From Ifrita kowaldi (lineage: Eukaryota > Chordata > Aves > Passeriformes > Cinclosomatidae), in the NCBI GenBank assembly GCA_013398055.1, contig VZRS01008360.1, forward strand, positions 124,001 through 188,000: 64,000 nucleotides of DNA. The letters are read 5' to 3'. The notes under the pieces are model-generated. The model was not told the origin of the DNA. It saw only the letters and a program-made list of their open reading frames with translations, and searched no databases. Of this stretch, positions 28,028-41,000 are shown in pieces. Positions within the stretch are counted from its first letter, which is position 1; every line of letters begins with the position of its first letter. A program made the position numbers and the translations under genes.

Positions 28028-28964
28028 CTCAGAAAACCCTGTAAACATGTTCTTTATTGTTATGTAGTGCAATACTGCAAGAATGGATAATAAAGGCCTC
28101 TAACTATCAGTAACTAAATACTGAGTGATATCCATACAAATTTCACTTTAAGATTGATTTGTTGCAAAAGGCTGAATTGAAAATATTATCGTTCAGCTAC
28201 AAATTTATCAAAAAAAGTGATGAACACTCAATAAACCAACATCGGTATACAAATTCAAACAAAAAAATGGATATAATTTCTCATTAAAACTCAGAATTAT
28301 GCTGCTTATCTGTTTTGTATAAAAAGCTTGGGTTTGTTACATTGTTTTAGCAAAAGCAAGTTAGAAACAGAAGTCTAACAACCGTGTCAGCAAGTCAGTG
28401 TTCTGCAAACAAATGTTTTCCAATGTTTTATCTAATGTGCTGAATTGTAAGGTGCTTTGGGCAGATCTGTTGCAAAGAGCCTGAAGCAGCACAGATTATG
28501 ATATTGTAACACATGAAGTTTGTTAGGTTTGTTGGGTTTTTTTTTTTTGTTTGGCTGGGGTTTTTCTTAAAAAAAGTTTAATAATTTCAGTTGTTCTTCC
28601 TAAAGCAGCAAATCAAATTTAAATCCTCTGCAAAGATTTTTTCACAGCTTTACTTCAGTAGTTAACTGCAGGACAGTCTCAAATATTGTACAGGAGGCAA
28701 CCACAAAAACATTTTAGTTTTTCACTTATTTGGCACTGGCTGATCCAATTGCATGTATTAGCAAAGTACACAAAACTATGGAAATGACAAAATACATTTT
28801 CAAAAGTTAGTGATTTTTAATACTTAGTTATTTTACATGTGATACTATGAAGATTCAATAGCCATGTGACTAAATACAATGGTAGTCCCTGGAAAATTCA
28901 GATTTGTTTGTAAACCCTTAAAATGAAATTGCAGCACTGGACCAATATAATTTATGTCTGTGTC

Positions 28965-29067
28965 TTAATCAACCCCATCAAAACCCTGAGTGTTTTCAAT
29001 CGCTAGAAGAAGTTTATCCCATAAATCTTCAAACGAGTCATATGGAGGCAAATCCAAGCGATTAAAG
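28965..29067 (-). CDS. NEDD4: NEDD4 exon 25, coding part (HECT C-terminus, residues 1275-1308)
   Basis: Begins with the third base of the catalytic Cys codon, then FNRLDLPPYDSFEDLWDKLL and ends ENTQGFDGVD before TAA (28967-28965). Acceptor TGTTTTTCAG. The acidic C-terminal tail is typical of NEDD4-family ligases. Confidence 0.97.
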
Positions 29068-32000
29068 CTGAAAAACAGATGAAAACTCTTAAGCATTTTG
29101 TCACTCTTACTAGAGGTCATAATTTATTGGAATTAAATACTCACCAGGTATGAGCTCTTGGCAGTTTTTCAGGGGTACCCCACTGTTCAACTGTGAACAA
29201 CTGTGGTCCATTTGAACCTGCAGAGAACAACACATCAATTTTCACCCTTATATAAGATCCTTTTATATTCAGAAATTCAAATTATGACATATCTGGGGGT
29301 TTTGTAATCCAGTTCTGACATTAGAAGGAGCTATCTATACGAATAAAATACAGACTATTGTCAGTAACGGTCAATAATCCAAATTCACTTGTATTTTAAT
29401 TATTTCTTGGTATACCTCAGTTTTGAGAGACTTTTACACCTTAAGCTCAGAAGCCTAAGACCTAAATGCATATGTGTAGTAACTGGCATTGAAAATTTCA
29501 TGGACAAGACAATTTTATACTGTTATAAATTTTGCATGTAAAAACTGACACGTTTATCACCACATGCCAAGTTATATAACCAGGTAGAAAGTATTCAATG
29601 TCCACCTTTACCTACACAACAGCAAAGCAGAGTAATTGAGAACTTTTGGAAACATGGCAATCATATGTGCACTCCAGCATTTTCTTATGCACCCGAGAGA
29701 ACACTTTTTGGCTAGCAAGGGCAGCTCCAGCTCCCTCTGTCCTTCAACAACTGCCTTACAGCATCTCATATCTCAAAGTTTCTTGGACTTCTCAATTCTC
29801 AGCAAATAGATGCAAAGGGCATTTTGTAACCGTTTCCTTAAGCTGGGAGAAGACTGTGCAGTTAAAAAAAAAGAAAGACAAAAAATTCACTATTTGTCAG
29901 AGACTGTCTGTTCAGTGTCCTAGTTCTCCTGCGCGGGTGGGTTTGCTCCCGACCTCGGAGCACTCGAGTTTGAGGAGCAGAAATGCCTGTCTGTGCCACG
30001 AGAGGGAGATCTCCGCTAGGAAGCGGCTCCAGGGCTGCAGACTGGGAGTGGGAAGGGAACAGCCCGGCAGCAGCAAAGCGCCACGGACCAGTACAAAATA
30101 CTGAAAAACCGCCTACAGCTCTTTCAAGACAAGGTACAGGAAATAGAATTGTTACTGGGGTTTAGTAAGGATGCCATGTTGGCCACAGTAAAGCAGAAAT
30201 AACTGTAAGAGAAAAAAACAAAGCACTGTGCTAGACAACTGCTAGTTGAATTTTTCATTAACGAGTGAGTGAATACAACTACAGAAGACTGCCCGAGGAT
30301 ATTCTAATCCCTGGGCAGAAGGAAGCCAAGAACTTCAGCAGTTTCTTCCCTGTATCACTTCTTAGTTCTATCTCTAGTAGTGTTCTTAGACAAATAAGCA
30401 GAACTCCTGAGGCAGCAGAACTCTGACTGGGTTCCCCTGCGATGAGCATGTGCTGCAACAAAAACAATGCCAAGGTTCAGGTGCAGCAACAGGCACATGG
30501 CTCAAGCCTGCTGAAGACACTGTCCTTTCCACTGGAACTCACAACTCATTTACTGATGGAACAGAAAAAAAATAAACCAAGTATTTCAGATGAAAACGAA
30601 GACATGGAGAAATGGGAACACATGATGGGTAGTTTTGTTCACGATCCTTTTGTTTTATAAACAAATTAATGTCTTGTTTATAAAAAAGGAAATGTTTAAT
30701 CAAAGAGGCAAGTTAGGCTATTCAGTCATCTGCACAGCATCCCAAGCACTTTCAGCCTTAATAAAGTAGTCTAGCAGAAAACATAATAGCTGATGGCAGC
30801 TGAGAACAGACTTCCCCTAAGCCAAGCATCCCCACCCTTTGTGGGCTGCTCTATCTGCTTGCCCGCAGTCTGCCCACAGTGGCTTTTCTGGCTTTGCTAT
30901 TGAAATTCACTCCCTGCTGTCATCTGCTTGTTTCAGCCTCGGCATTGTAGGTTCAGTACTTTTCTTCTGGCTTTATGTTTAACTCGTGCCATTTCAGTGG
31001 TCCCCTTTGGAGTATATCCTTACAAACAACTGCATCTGTACAACCGTGGCTTGTGAGCAGATAAAAGCAGATGGGGAACTGAAGTTAACTGCTGATGCCA
31101 GCATGTCTATGTAATCAGATCTTGGATAACTGAGAATTTTCTTCAAGCTCAATCATGTGTTAAACAGGGATTTTTGCAGCTCTTGAGAACTTTAAAAATC
31201 CACATTCATTTGAGAAGTCCTATCCATTTGAAAACTTCCACAACCAGAATTAAAACAAAGTATTTATAGAAGATGGGAAACATGTGATATAAGTGACTCT
31301 TCTCTAACTTTGTTTCTTATAACTGCCAGTACATATTAAATTTTAAAACAAAATTTGAAAAATAATTTGCCTGTGTCTGAAGTCAAACATCAGGACAATG
31401 TTGGTATCGGGTTCTTTGTTACTTAATTGTGAAGATAATCTTAAGTACTCACCATACAGCTCAGCAAACCCATTCATGGGAACACGTGATGTGCCAGTAA
31501 CAAACTGAAGTAATCTTATTCTCTTTTCAGAGTCCATCATTAAGACTGCCTATAATGATTATGATTACAATTAAAGATTCATTTTTAAATAAAGGTTTTA
31601 AGCTAGTAGACAACATAGCCACACAGTAAGCAACATAGTATCTATCTCAAAATCATTATCTTTGATATACACATGCATTTTTTTAGTGACACACAAGTCT
31701 ACTTCTCTGTCTATTGCTTAAAGCTATGAAGTCAACAATTTTTTAATGGCACTGTAACAAGAGTATGGTTACAGCCCAGCAGGCTGTTAAAATGCTTCCC
31801 TTGAAGATTTGGCCCCCTACTTTCTTTGAAGTTTCTTGATGTTATGAACTAGAAGCCAAATTCCTGTAATTTATTAAACATAAGAGTTTAACACCTCTTT
31901 AGTGTAACCATGCCAGGAAAACCTACACAAATATTTTTAATCCCAGTCAGACATGGACTTCTTTGAAAAAGCAAGCCTCAGTATTGAATTTACATTCTTA

Positions 32001-35000
32001 CCATGCATCTCACCTTTAGCTTTCTTACTTTCTCAGGAATTTTAATGGTCAAATAATATTTACCTAACCTTTTAATGAATCAAACTATAAACTAGTACAG
32101 CAGAAAGGCAGCAGCTTTTGAACACGTTTTCAGTAAGAAAATATTAGAACTTCATGATACCTTCCAGAACCATTGTATCACTTGGTGGTTTATGTTGTAG
32201 CCGTTTTTGTATTTTGTGTGGAGTTTCCAATCAGCCACGTCCACATCTCCCAATCCACACATTAATAACTACATAGATAAAAACAAACAAACACCACCAA
32301 AGTTTAGGTCAGTAAACTTAAGTTTTAACATAATTTGTTTTCTTTTCCATGATACACTTACCTCTAGCTCATTTTCATCAAAAATTTTAATCAGATCCTG
32401 TGGTATTAGTTCAAAAAAGCCCTACAAAAAATGCGGAAAGTTTTTAAAAATCAAGTCAACGTTATTTAAGCATTTTTAGTCATGGAGAAGGATATTTAGA
32501 GGCTTTGGTAAACAGAGCCAAAGCCATATATCAAATACAGATGTTTGGACACCAGTAGTCCCCAGTTTCATTACAGTACTTTTAACTGACTTCTCACATC
32601 TTTATTGTGCAACACTGAGTGATGAGTATGGAAGTCTGAATAGATGTAATACAATTCATACAAATAAGGGTAAATGACCTAGTTTAAATCAAACTAATAC
32701 AATTTAATTAAGTTTAATTTCTGTAGAGTTCATTAAATAGCTTGCTCCACACCTAAAGCTGCCCATCAGAATTGAGAAATAAGCAAATTTTTCAATATGA
32801 ACACCTCAGTAAAAATACACCAAAATGTTTTTAACTGTGAAATAATTCAAAGCTGACACTACAAACAGTATCACTGCCTTTTTTTATACCTTTAACAAAA
32901 TTATCTGTGGGTCTTCAGGATGTCAAAAGAAACTTAATATCAGATGCAACAAACTCTTCGAAGAATTTATTATGTAATTAAAATTATACCTCTTTAAAGG
33001 CTGTCATTTGTTTCTGTACTCTGCTCACAAATCTCCACTGAATTACAAGACTGTAAAAAATAAAAACCAAACAAAACCACATTTAAAATAAGAGTGATTT
33101 ACATACAAAGCAATAACCTCTTTTTGTAAATAAAGCTAACACAGAGTGCCTGTGCTAGAGGGCAGTCCAGTGAGATACATTGTACACAGCAGACACTACT
33201 CACTGAATGTAGTCTCTCTTGTTCTTGTTGGTGACAACTATTTCTGATCCACCACTTTTCAGTTCATGTTGATGGGTCTAAATGCAATGCACAGAATAGG
33301 TCTTAGACAAGGTGAGTATGTAACAGAATTTGTATGTTAATATTAGGTAATTTATGCAACTCTTGAAGACTGCAGACTCTGAGAACTATGAGAAACAGAT
33401 CAAGTCCCACAGGTCACCTAATAAATAGAATGTGGTACATTTTTTAAAAAAAGATGTACTATTGAGGGGTGCTAGACTGCAATGGGAAACCTCAATTTTT
33501 TCTGACCTGCTACAACACACCACCCAAGACTGCACACAAATTCAGAGTAAGGCAGACTTCACTAACTGCATATGACCCAGCCTCCATTCCAAATCTCAAG
33601 GAGAAACAATTACAGAAACCATTTCAGCAATGATCCCAGTAAGTGAATCAATATGCATCTCTCTTACAAAGTGACTTATACTACTAGAACCTCAGGAGAC
33701 AAATATCTCATTTTCAGTTATCATGGATGTACAGTTTCATTGCTTCTTCTCAGGATCACTGTTGTTACACAAGACCACAAAGGTTATTATCCTTAGATCT
33801 AGCTGGCACCTGTAATTTTGAAGTTTTATTCAAGACCTGTGGTATTTCTACATGACTGACCTTAAATAGCTTTGTATGCAATAACAAACTTGTTTATTCT
33901 ATAGGTTTCTAGTACATCTTAAGAGAAAGAAAACATGTTATCTGCCAGCGATTCCAGCAATTTCCCAAAGAGCTCATCCTTTCCAGCCAATCATATAAAC
34001 CCAACCTCTACTCCAGATCAAGTAATGGGACTATGGATGTCTTAGTCTTGGTTGCCTTCACAGCAACAGCTTCATTTCAACGCAAGTAGTATTTAACAAA
34101 AAAGCACAAGCAATTTTTTAAAGCTCTGCTTATTTCCAAGTCCTTTATCACAGCCAGGCTGAAAGTGCTGCATGACTGAAAAGCAGCTGACAGAGCAAAG
34201 GGGTTTTCTTAACACCATACAGACAAAATCCCCTAATTTCACAGGTCAAACGTTTTTTTTCATGTTTTGTCTATTCTACTTTACAACAACATACTAACCT
34301 GACCAAAAAGTTCTTCATCAACGATGAATCTGAGGTCCAGTTCTGTTGGATCATTTTCAAGAATCCATCTCAGAGAATTGTAATATTCACTATCCTAAGA
34401 AAGAATTACAAAATAGTAAACACAAAATAGAGTAGCCACCTTACAAACTGCAAGAGGTTCCACGACAGCCCAGTGAGCACTGCTACCTAGGGTAATCCTG
34501 TACTGGATACAGAGACACTGCAGCTGTACAAAGCTCTGAAGACCTTTGAAACCCAAAGGCTCAGCAATCTACGTAAATATCTCACATAGCAAAATGGTGG
34601 TAAGATGTAAGTAATCTATTTTGGACTCTTCTCTTGTCTCTCATCCATATTTATCTTCCTTTTATTGTCAGGCATTACTACAAAGAACCTTAGAAAATGA
34701 AAATTAAGATAAAGCCAACCACATCCTGGGCTCCATCAAAGCAGTGTGACCAGAAGGCTGAGGGAGGTGGTTCTGTCCCCCTAGTCAGCTGTGCCCAGCT
34801 CTGGGGCCCCCAGCATAAGGAGATGGAGCTGCTGCAGAATCTCCAGAGGAGGCCACCAAGGTGCTACAAGGGCTGGAGCATCTCTGCTCTGGAGATGGGC
34901 TGGGAGAGCTGAGGGTGTTCAGCCTGGAGAAGAGAAGGCTCCAGCGAGACCTTACAGCACCTTCCAGTACTAATACAGGGGCTACAGAACAGATGGTGAG

Positions 35001-38000
35001 GGGCCTTTTATCAGGGAGTGTAATGACAGGATGAGGGATAATGATTTTAAACTGAAGGAGGGTAGATTTAGCTTGGATATTAAGAAATTCTTCACTGTGA
35101 GTATGGTGAAACACTGGCACAAGTTGCCCAGAGAAGGTGAGGCTGCCTGATCCCTGGAAGTGTTCAAGGCCAGGTTGGACAGGGCTTGGAGCAACCTGGT
35201 CTAGTGAAAGGTGTCCCTGCCTTGCAACCCAAACCATTCCATCATTCTACAGTACTGAACAAAAACCAAAACAAAAAAAAAAAATCAGGACAGATCTATA
35301 AATCTATTACTCAGATACAGATAGGACCTATATTCTGTAATCTTGAAGGGCAGCAAAACTAGTAACAGATTAAGAAGACATAATAAAAATCACTCTGTCC
35401 ATGAGTATTCTAGATAAGAGTCATTATCAGGGAACCAACCAAACAAGAGAAGTCTAAGGGACATGTTTTCCTCTAAAAAATGTTACATTGTATCACTCAA
35501 ATATTTTCACTCCCTGAAATATTAATTTTAATAATCAAAGACACAAACTAATTTAAAAAGCAGGTTAAGATAGGATCCTGAAGGTTTTATTTATATACTA
35601 TTTATACTCAATTTTAACAACCTCAGTGTCTAAAACATTTAAAGAAAACATCACAGAAAGTTTAGATTCAAGTTTCCAATACAGCTTAACTGACTTAAAC
35701 CTGAATCTAGGTCTTTGATTTTCATTGGAAGTTTTAATTCCTAGGCAACTTACAGATGTAGCCTAAAACATCTTTGAATCATGCATTTTCAACCTTCAAA
35801 GTGCCATTAATGATATATACACAATATATATAGATAAAATTATATAATATATATAATACATAATTATAATTATTATACCTAAAAATTATAATTTAGCATG
35901 AAATTTGTCTACACGATAAAGCAAATTACATACCACAGATTCCATATCATGTAGTGTTATTGGTTTTTGGAGCATCATCTTGTAAAAAGGACGAATAAAA
36001 AAGGCTTTAAAGAAGAAGAAATAAATTGAACAGATGTAACTTAGGATTCAAAACAGGCACAATATTAATCTGAATATCACATTACATGAGATAAATACTA
36101 ACCATCCAAAAGTTTGCCATGGTAAACAGCCATTCCAGCCACACGACCTATAAACTTGAAATAAGAGAGATGATCCTCATTGCAAAGTCCAGAGTTTGGA
36201 TTGATCTGCAGAGTGTAGTTATCTCTGAAGTTGAAGGAAGGGAGCAGGGAAGAGAAAGAAAAACAAAATGTCCTACTATTGAAACAGTCCCACATTTGAA
36301 CAGCTGAAAGACATCACTAGTTATATCAGTTATTGCTTTTCATGATAACATCTATCTTCTATTGAATATTCCACAATATTCAATAGAAGACTACTAGTAT
36401 ATCAGAAACAACCACTATGAACTACCTTAGTAAGTTAGAGATACACCAAAGAAAAGGGATTAACTCCCATTAATTTTAAAGTCGTCAGAATAACATTCTC
36501 TGTATTACTGGTTAAATACTGCCTCTTCTGTACACAGGAGACAGTTGCAAGCATGTTTGTCCATGCAAAAATGACATGGCTTATGTTAGACTGCTGTAAA
36601 AAACCCCACAAGTACTGTCTCCACATTACTCTTCTGTCAAACAACTGAGTGCAGATTATTGCAGTTAATATCAACTAAACCCTCCCATACAGTTGCAGGG
36701 GGGGCAGGAATCCCATTTTTAGAGAAGGTATGAGAAATACAATTGATCTGCTTTTCCTAAGTTTTCACGTCTTCCAGACCAGTATTACTTACGTAGCTGA
36801 ATATTCAAACAATCCATAGTAAGGATTAAACATTTCTTTAGAGAGAAGGAAGAACCATTCCCTGGCCACTCCTCCATAGTCTAAACCTTTTTCACCATCA
36901 AATTCAATCCAAAGTCTTGCTTTAAGGAAATCTGCTCTCTTTACAGCTATAATTCTTCTATAAGAATCTTCAAGGATTGTTGTGCGATGAATTTTCATTT
37001 CAAACCTATTTGGAATATCACTCTAAAAAAGAGAATATGAAAACACAGAATAATAAAACAAAACGCAGCATCTTAAAGTTTTGCGGAATATGCAAATTCT
37101 GAAAATAGACAAAGAGGTCACAGAAACCCTTTCCTTACATTACTTAAAAACATAACACAATATGAGTGAAAAGAGGCTCTCTATTTACCTACAATTCAAC
37201 TAACAAAGAGAATTTCAGATACTAACTTCTATTTCATGCTAAGAAAACACAGTTAAAGTAAGTTCTTACTAGTAACAGCACATGGGCAGTTGTTCTGCAT
37301 GCAGCAAGGCATGGAGTCTCTTCTGACACTGAACATTTATCATATTACACACTTGATTAAAAACAGCTCACAGTTGACACATGAAATTATCTAGAACCAT
37401 TTTACCTGACTTACTTCACCTTCTAGTTCAATATTCTATGAGCCTAGGTGTCCCATTCTCTTACTTAAGACAAAATCTACAGTTGTATTTAATTCTTAAA
37501 CTACCACAATTGTATTGTGTGGCTGAGCTCTCTATCACTTCTCAGATTAAGATACTGACATTTGAATGCATGCCAACCTTGTTTGATCAGGAACACAAAA
37601 AACGAGGTGCATACAATTGTGTGCAATTTATGTCAGCTCAAAATGCATACGCAGACTTGGCAGGTAAAAGGTGAAGCATGGATCTAAACTCAAAGGTTAT
37701 TATTATATATGTAAAATACCTCCAAGGATGTACAATTTGATTGAACCAGTGCAGTGAACTCATTATTATCTGGCTGTCCAGATGCTATTTGCAGTCTTTT
37801 ATGCTGCATGTTATAAATATACCTGGCACTGCCACTTCAAACTAGAGTTTGGAAACAAGAGTCATAAACTTCAGATTTTAAGGCTGTAACAATTTATTGC
37901 AGTCATCCAGCCTGACCATGATAACAGTAGAGATTTCTAAGTACACAGACTAAAATCTATTTTGAGAACTTTCCATATTCTGAGTTTCAAAAACTATTCT

Positions 38001-41000
38001 ATGCTTGATCAGTGATTTCCAAACTTTTCTGTTGCCAGTCTTATTTTCAGGTTCACAACTGTTTAATCTTTGAGCATTTCTACTTTTTCAATTAGATTAC
38101 TTGCAGTCTCATCAGTGCATAAAGTCACAAACCCTGCTGTTAGATTAAATTGTTATTGCTAATTGTTACCAAGTTGCTGCTTCACAAATGTGTTTGTGAT
38201 CAGTGTCTACCTTCCCTGTAACCTAAGCTGTCCCTTGTTTAGAGGCCTAAATTTCATAACCTCCTGCTGGATTCCTACTGATTACTAACCTGTTTCTTCA
38301 ATTTCTTTCTGAAGAATTCATACTTCCGCTTATAGTCCCTGGAATAAGGCACAGCCTTTGAGGGGGGAAAAAGAAAAAAGCTTGGTGTGTCTTGTGAAAC
38401 ACAGATAACCCATTTAAATTCTGAGATAACAGGAATACATGTTTTACTGAGTGCCAGGGCAGACTTCCAATTTATAAACACCTGGAATGAAAAGCACTTC
38501 TCCGTTCAGATCAGATCCACAGAATTCATCCTGTACTTCACCACAAGCTGATGTAACTGCCTGAGATCCCTGAGTGGCCCAGATTAAAGTGACCAAAATG
38601 CCTTTGGTGACGTCCATAATGCGTAGCCTTTCCCTGCTGTATCATGAGAGACCTGGCTACAAACACCTCTATTTTCCATGGACAGGGAAGGTTGTTTACA
38701 TATGCAGGCTATTAATAAACACAGATACCAGCTGAACACTAAAACCCATCTATAATTATAATGCAAACCATCTTTGCAATTAGTTCTGGTAATTTTGCAC
38801 TTCAGATTAAGTATCGAGCCTGGATAATTATTTTTCATCTGAAAATTAATTTAATTCCTTTTTAACCCCTTTTCCTTTTTTTTTTTTCCTTTTTCTTTTT
38901 CTTCTTTTTTCTCAAGTTTACTTCATGAATTGAGCTAGTGTGGACAAAACCAAAAAATAAATAGACTCTTTTACTCACTTCAAAGCCCTCTCCCCAGTCT
39001 ATAAGGAAACTTTCTTACTACCATGGGAACTGCTTTTTCTTTCTGGCATTTAAAGACCATTTCCCCAGAAAGCTTTCTAAACAGTCTTTAAAAAGAAATA
39101 AAAATGCTTTGTTTAAACACCCTGAAAGTTCCACTTTCTAGACCAACTAACTGATAAATGACAAGAGTTTGTTTGGATTCTATTATTTCTGAAAAATATG
39201 AAAATCTACATTAGGAAAGCTTACTGGACCAGTTATTGCCACATTCTGCAGTCGAGGATCCTCCCATTGTGTTCTCTTTGTATCTGCAAGACATTTCTTA
39301 ATTAGTTCCATTAATTTAAATAATGTTCACAAATAAAATTATGAGTAGGGGAAAATAATACATTGTACATACTGTGGTTTATGAAGAATATTCTTCCATC
39401 TGTATGAGTTCTCTCTTCCCACCCTGGCTGTAAAAAGACAACGTTTTAATTAAATTTTTATTACAAATTTCTGATCATACAGTGTGCATAGAACTCAACA
39501 TGATCTGCAGTTGTGGGCCTTCCCCCCAATCTACTGTCAGCACTGAAATTCAAAACAGTATTTTTTGTAGGAAAAAAGCAGGCTGAATTTTCTCATGTGC
39601 AAATTTTGATAATGCTAATTTAAATAGTTAAATTGTTTCATCTGCAAAACAAGTACAGAATGGTTTACTTACTGGTAATGGGCCCAGGTCTACTGGATCT
39701 AGGGAAGTCTTTCTCCTCGGATGAGCAGAAATTTTCAGTCTTGGATCTTCCTTTGAAAAGAAAACAAGCAGCATGTTAAAATCATTTTGCTATGCTGTTT
39801 TGCTTTTAATTTTTTTTTGTTGTTATTAATGATTTTGTAAAGAATATGCCTAGTACCAGCTCAGTAATGGTTGCATATTCTGCAGCCGGAGGAATCCTTG
39901 CAGATTCTCAGTCCTCCAGTAATTTACAACCATCTTCTTGTGACATCTCACTTTATTTTATTTACATATATATAAATATAAATCCCTCATTCAACTCAAT
40001 TTTTGTGTATTTGAGTCAAATTACTCTTTCCACACAGTTTCTGACGTACTTTATGCTTTTGGGGTTTGGTGGGGTTTTTTGTTGCTTGGTTGATAGGTTG
40101 GGGTTTTTTGTGGGAGCTAGGATGAAGGTGGTTGTGTTAAATGAGTTCTTTTCATATACCTGGAAAAAAGAATACCCATTTTGAATCAACTTAATGTATT
40201 TTTCTTTCCCTTTCACCTGACAGTAACACTGACTTATTCTTGAGATGCTTAAGCCCATCTAATAGCACTGCCAAGTGGTGTGCAGTGCCCCTCTGTGGAA
40301 CTGCAGCTGTACAGCTCCCTCATCCATATGGTACTTGCACCTGGTCTGCTCTTCTAAGCAGTCACAGAAATTTGTGCTGTGCCCTGTGATAACTTCACGG
40401 AAACAGACTTCCTGTTGAAGGTATGTTTACAGAACTCATTTCTGTTAACAGCTCCTATAAGCTATCACAGTGCTGCAATGTCATTTAGGAGGTGCTTCAC
40501 ATCTGCAAAACAGATTCCTGTTTCCCTTCTTCCAAGCTAAACTTTCAAGTACCAATATAATTAGTATAACTGATAATCTTCTATTCATGACAGGTATTAT
40601 GACAGGTATTTTTATTACATATCACTCAGACTCACACAGAATATTTTGGGTTGGAAGGGACCCACAAGGATCATGGAGTCCAACTCTTAAATGCATGGCC
40701 CATACAGAGATTGAACGCCCCACACCTTGGCTTTATTAGCACCATGCTCTGACCATGCTCCTGAACAGACAGACACAGCTATCTTGGCACTAAAGAAACA
40801 TACAGAAGCTTGCTGAAAGCAGCAAAGTTTTGACTCAAGAGGAACTAGAATTTCAGTTTATGAGAGCAGTTTTCCATTACCCATGTTGTGGTTTTGGTAT
40901 TGTGGTCAATAAAGAATGGTCTCCCATTGGGTGCATGTCGGACTTCCCAGCCCTTAGGGAGAAGTCCTTGCTCCATTTCAGGCTGCTGCTGAGAAGACTG

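Larger units (their letters stand above)
27255..28964 (-). other. NEDD4: Probable NEDD4 3' UTR
   Basis: AT-rich sequence following the stop codon with no open reading frame of note. The far end is set at the last AATAAA on the minus strand before the sequence becomes GC-rich and unrelated (below 27.2 kb). It contains several other AATAAA-like hexamers (for example 27425-27420), so shorter alternative ends are possible. It also contains an 80-bp palindromic old repeat (27948-28027). The exact end needs transcript data. Confidence 0.6.

Noticed and set aside
29646..30104. 152-codon open frame on the plus strand in NEDD4 intron 23
   Set aside because: No domain or homology recognised, mixed composition, lies across an AT-rich and a CpG-richer piece; looks like chance.
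40683..40765. Possible tRNA-Ile gene on the minus strand
   Set aside because: The match is the head of a SINE: arms are mutated, the sequence continues directly into a CR1-like tail, and it lies inside an intron.
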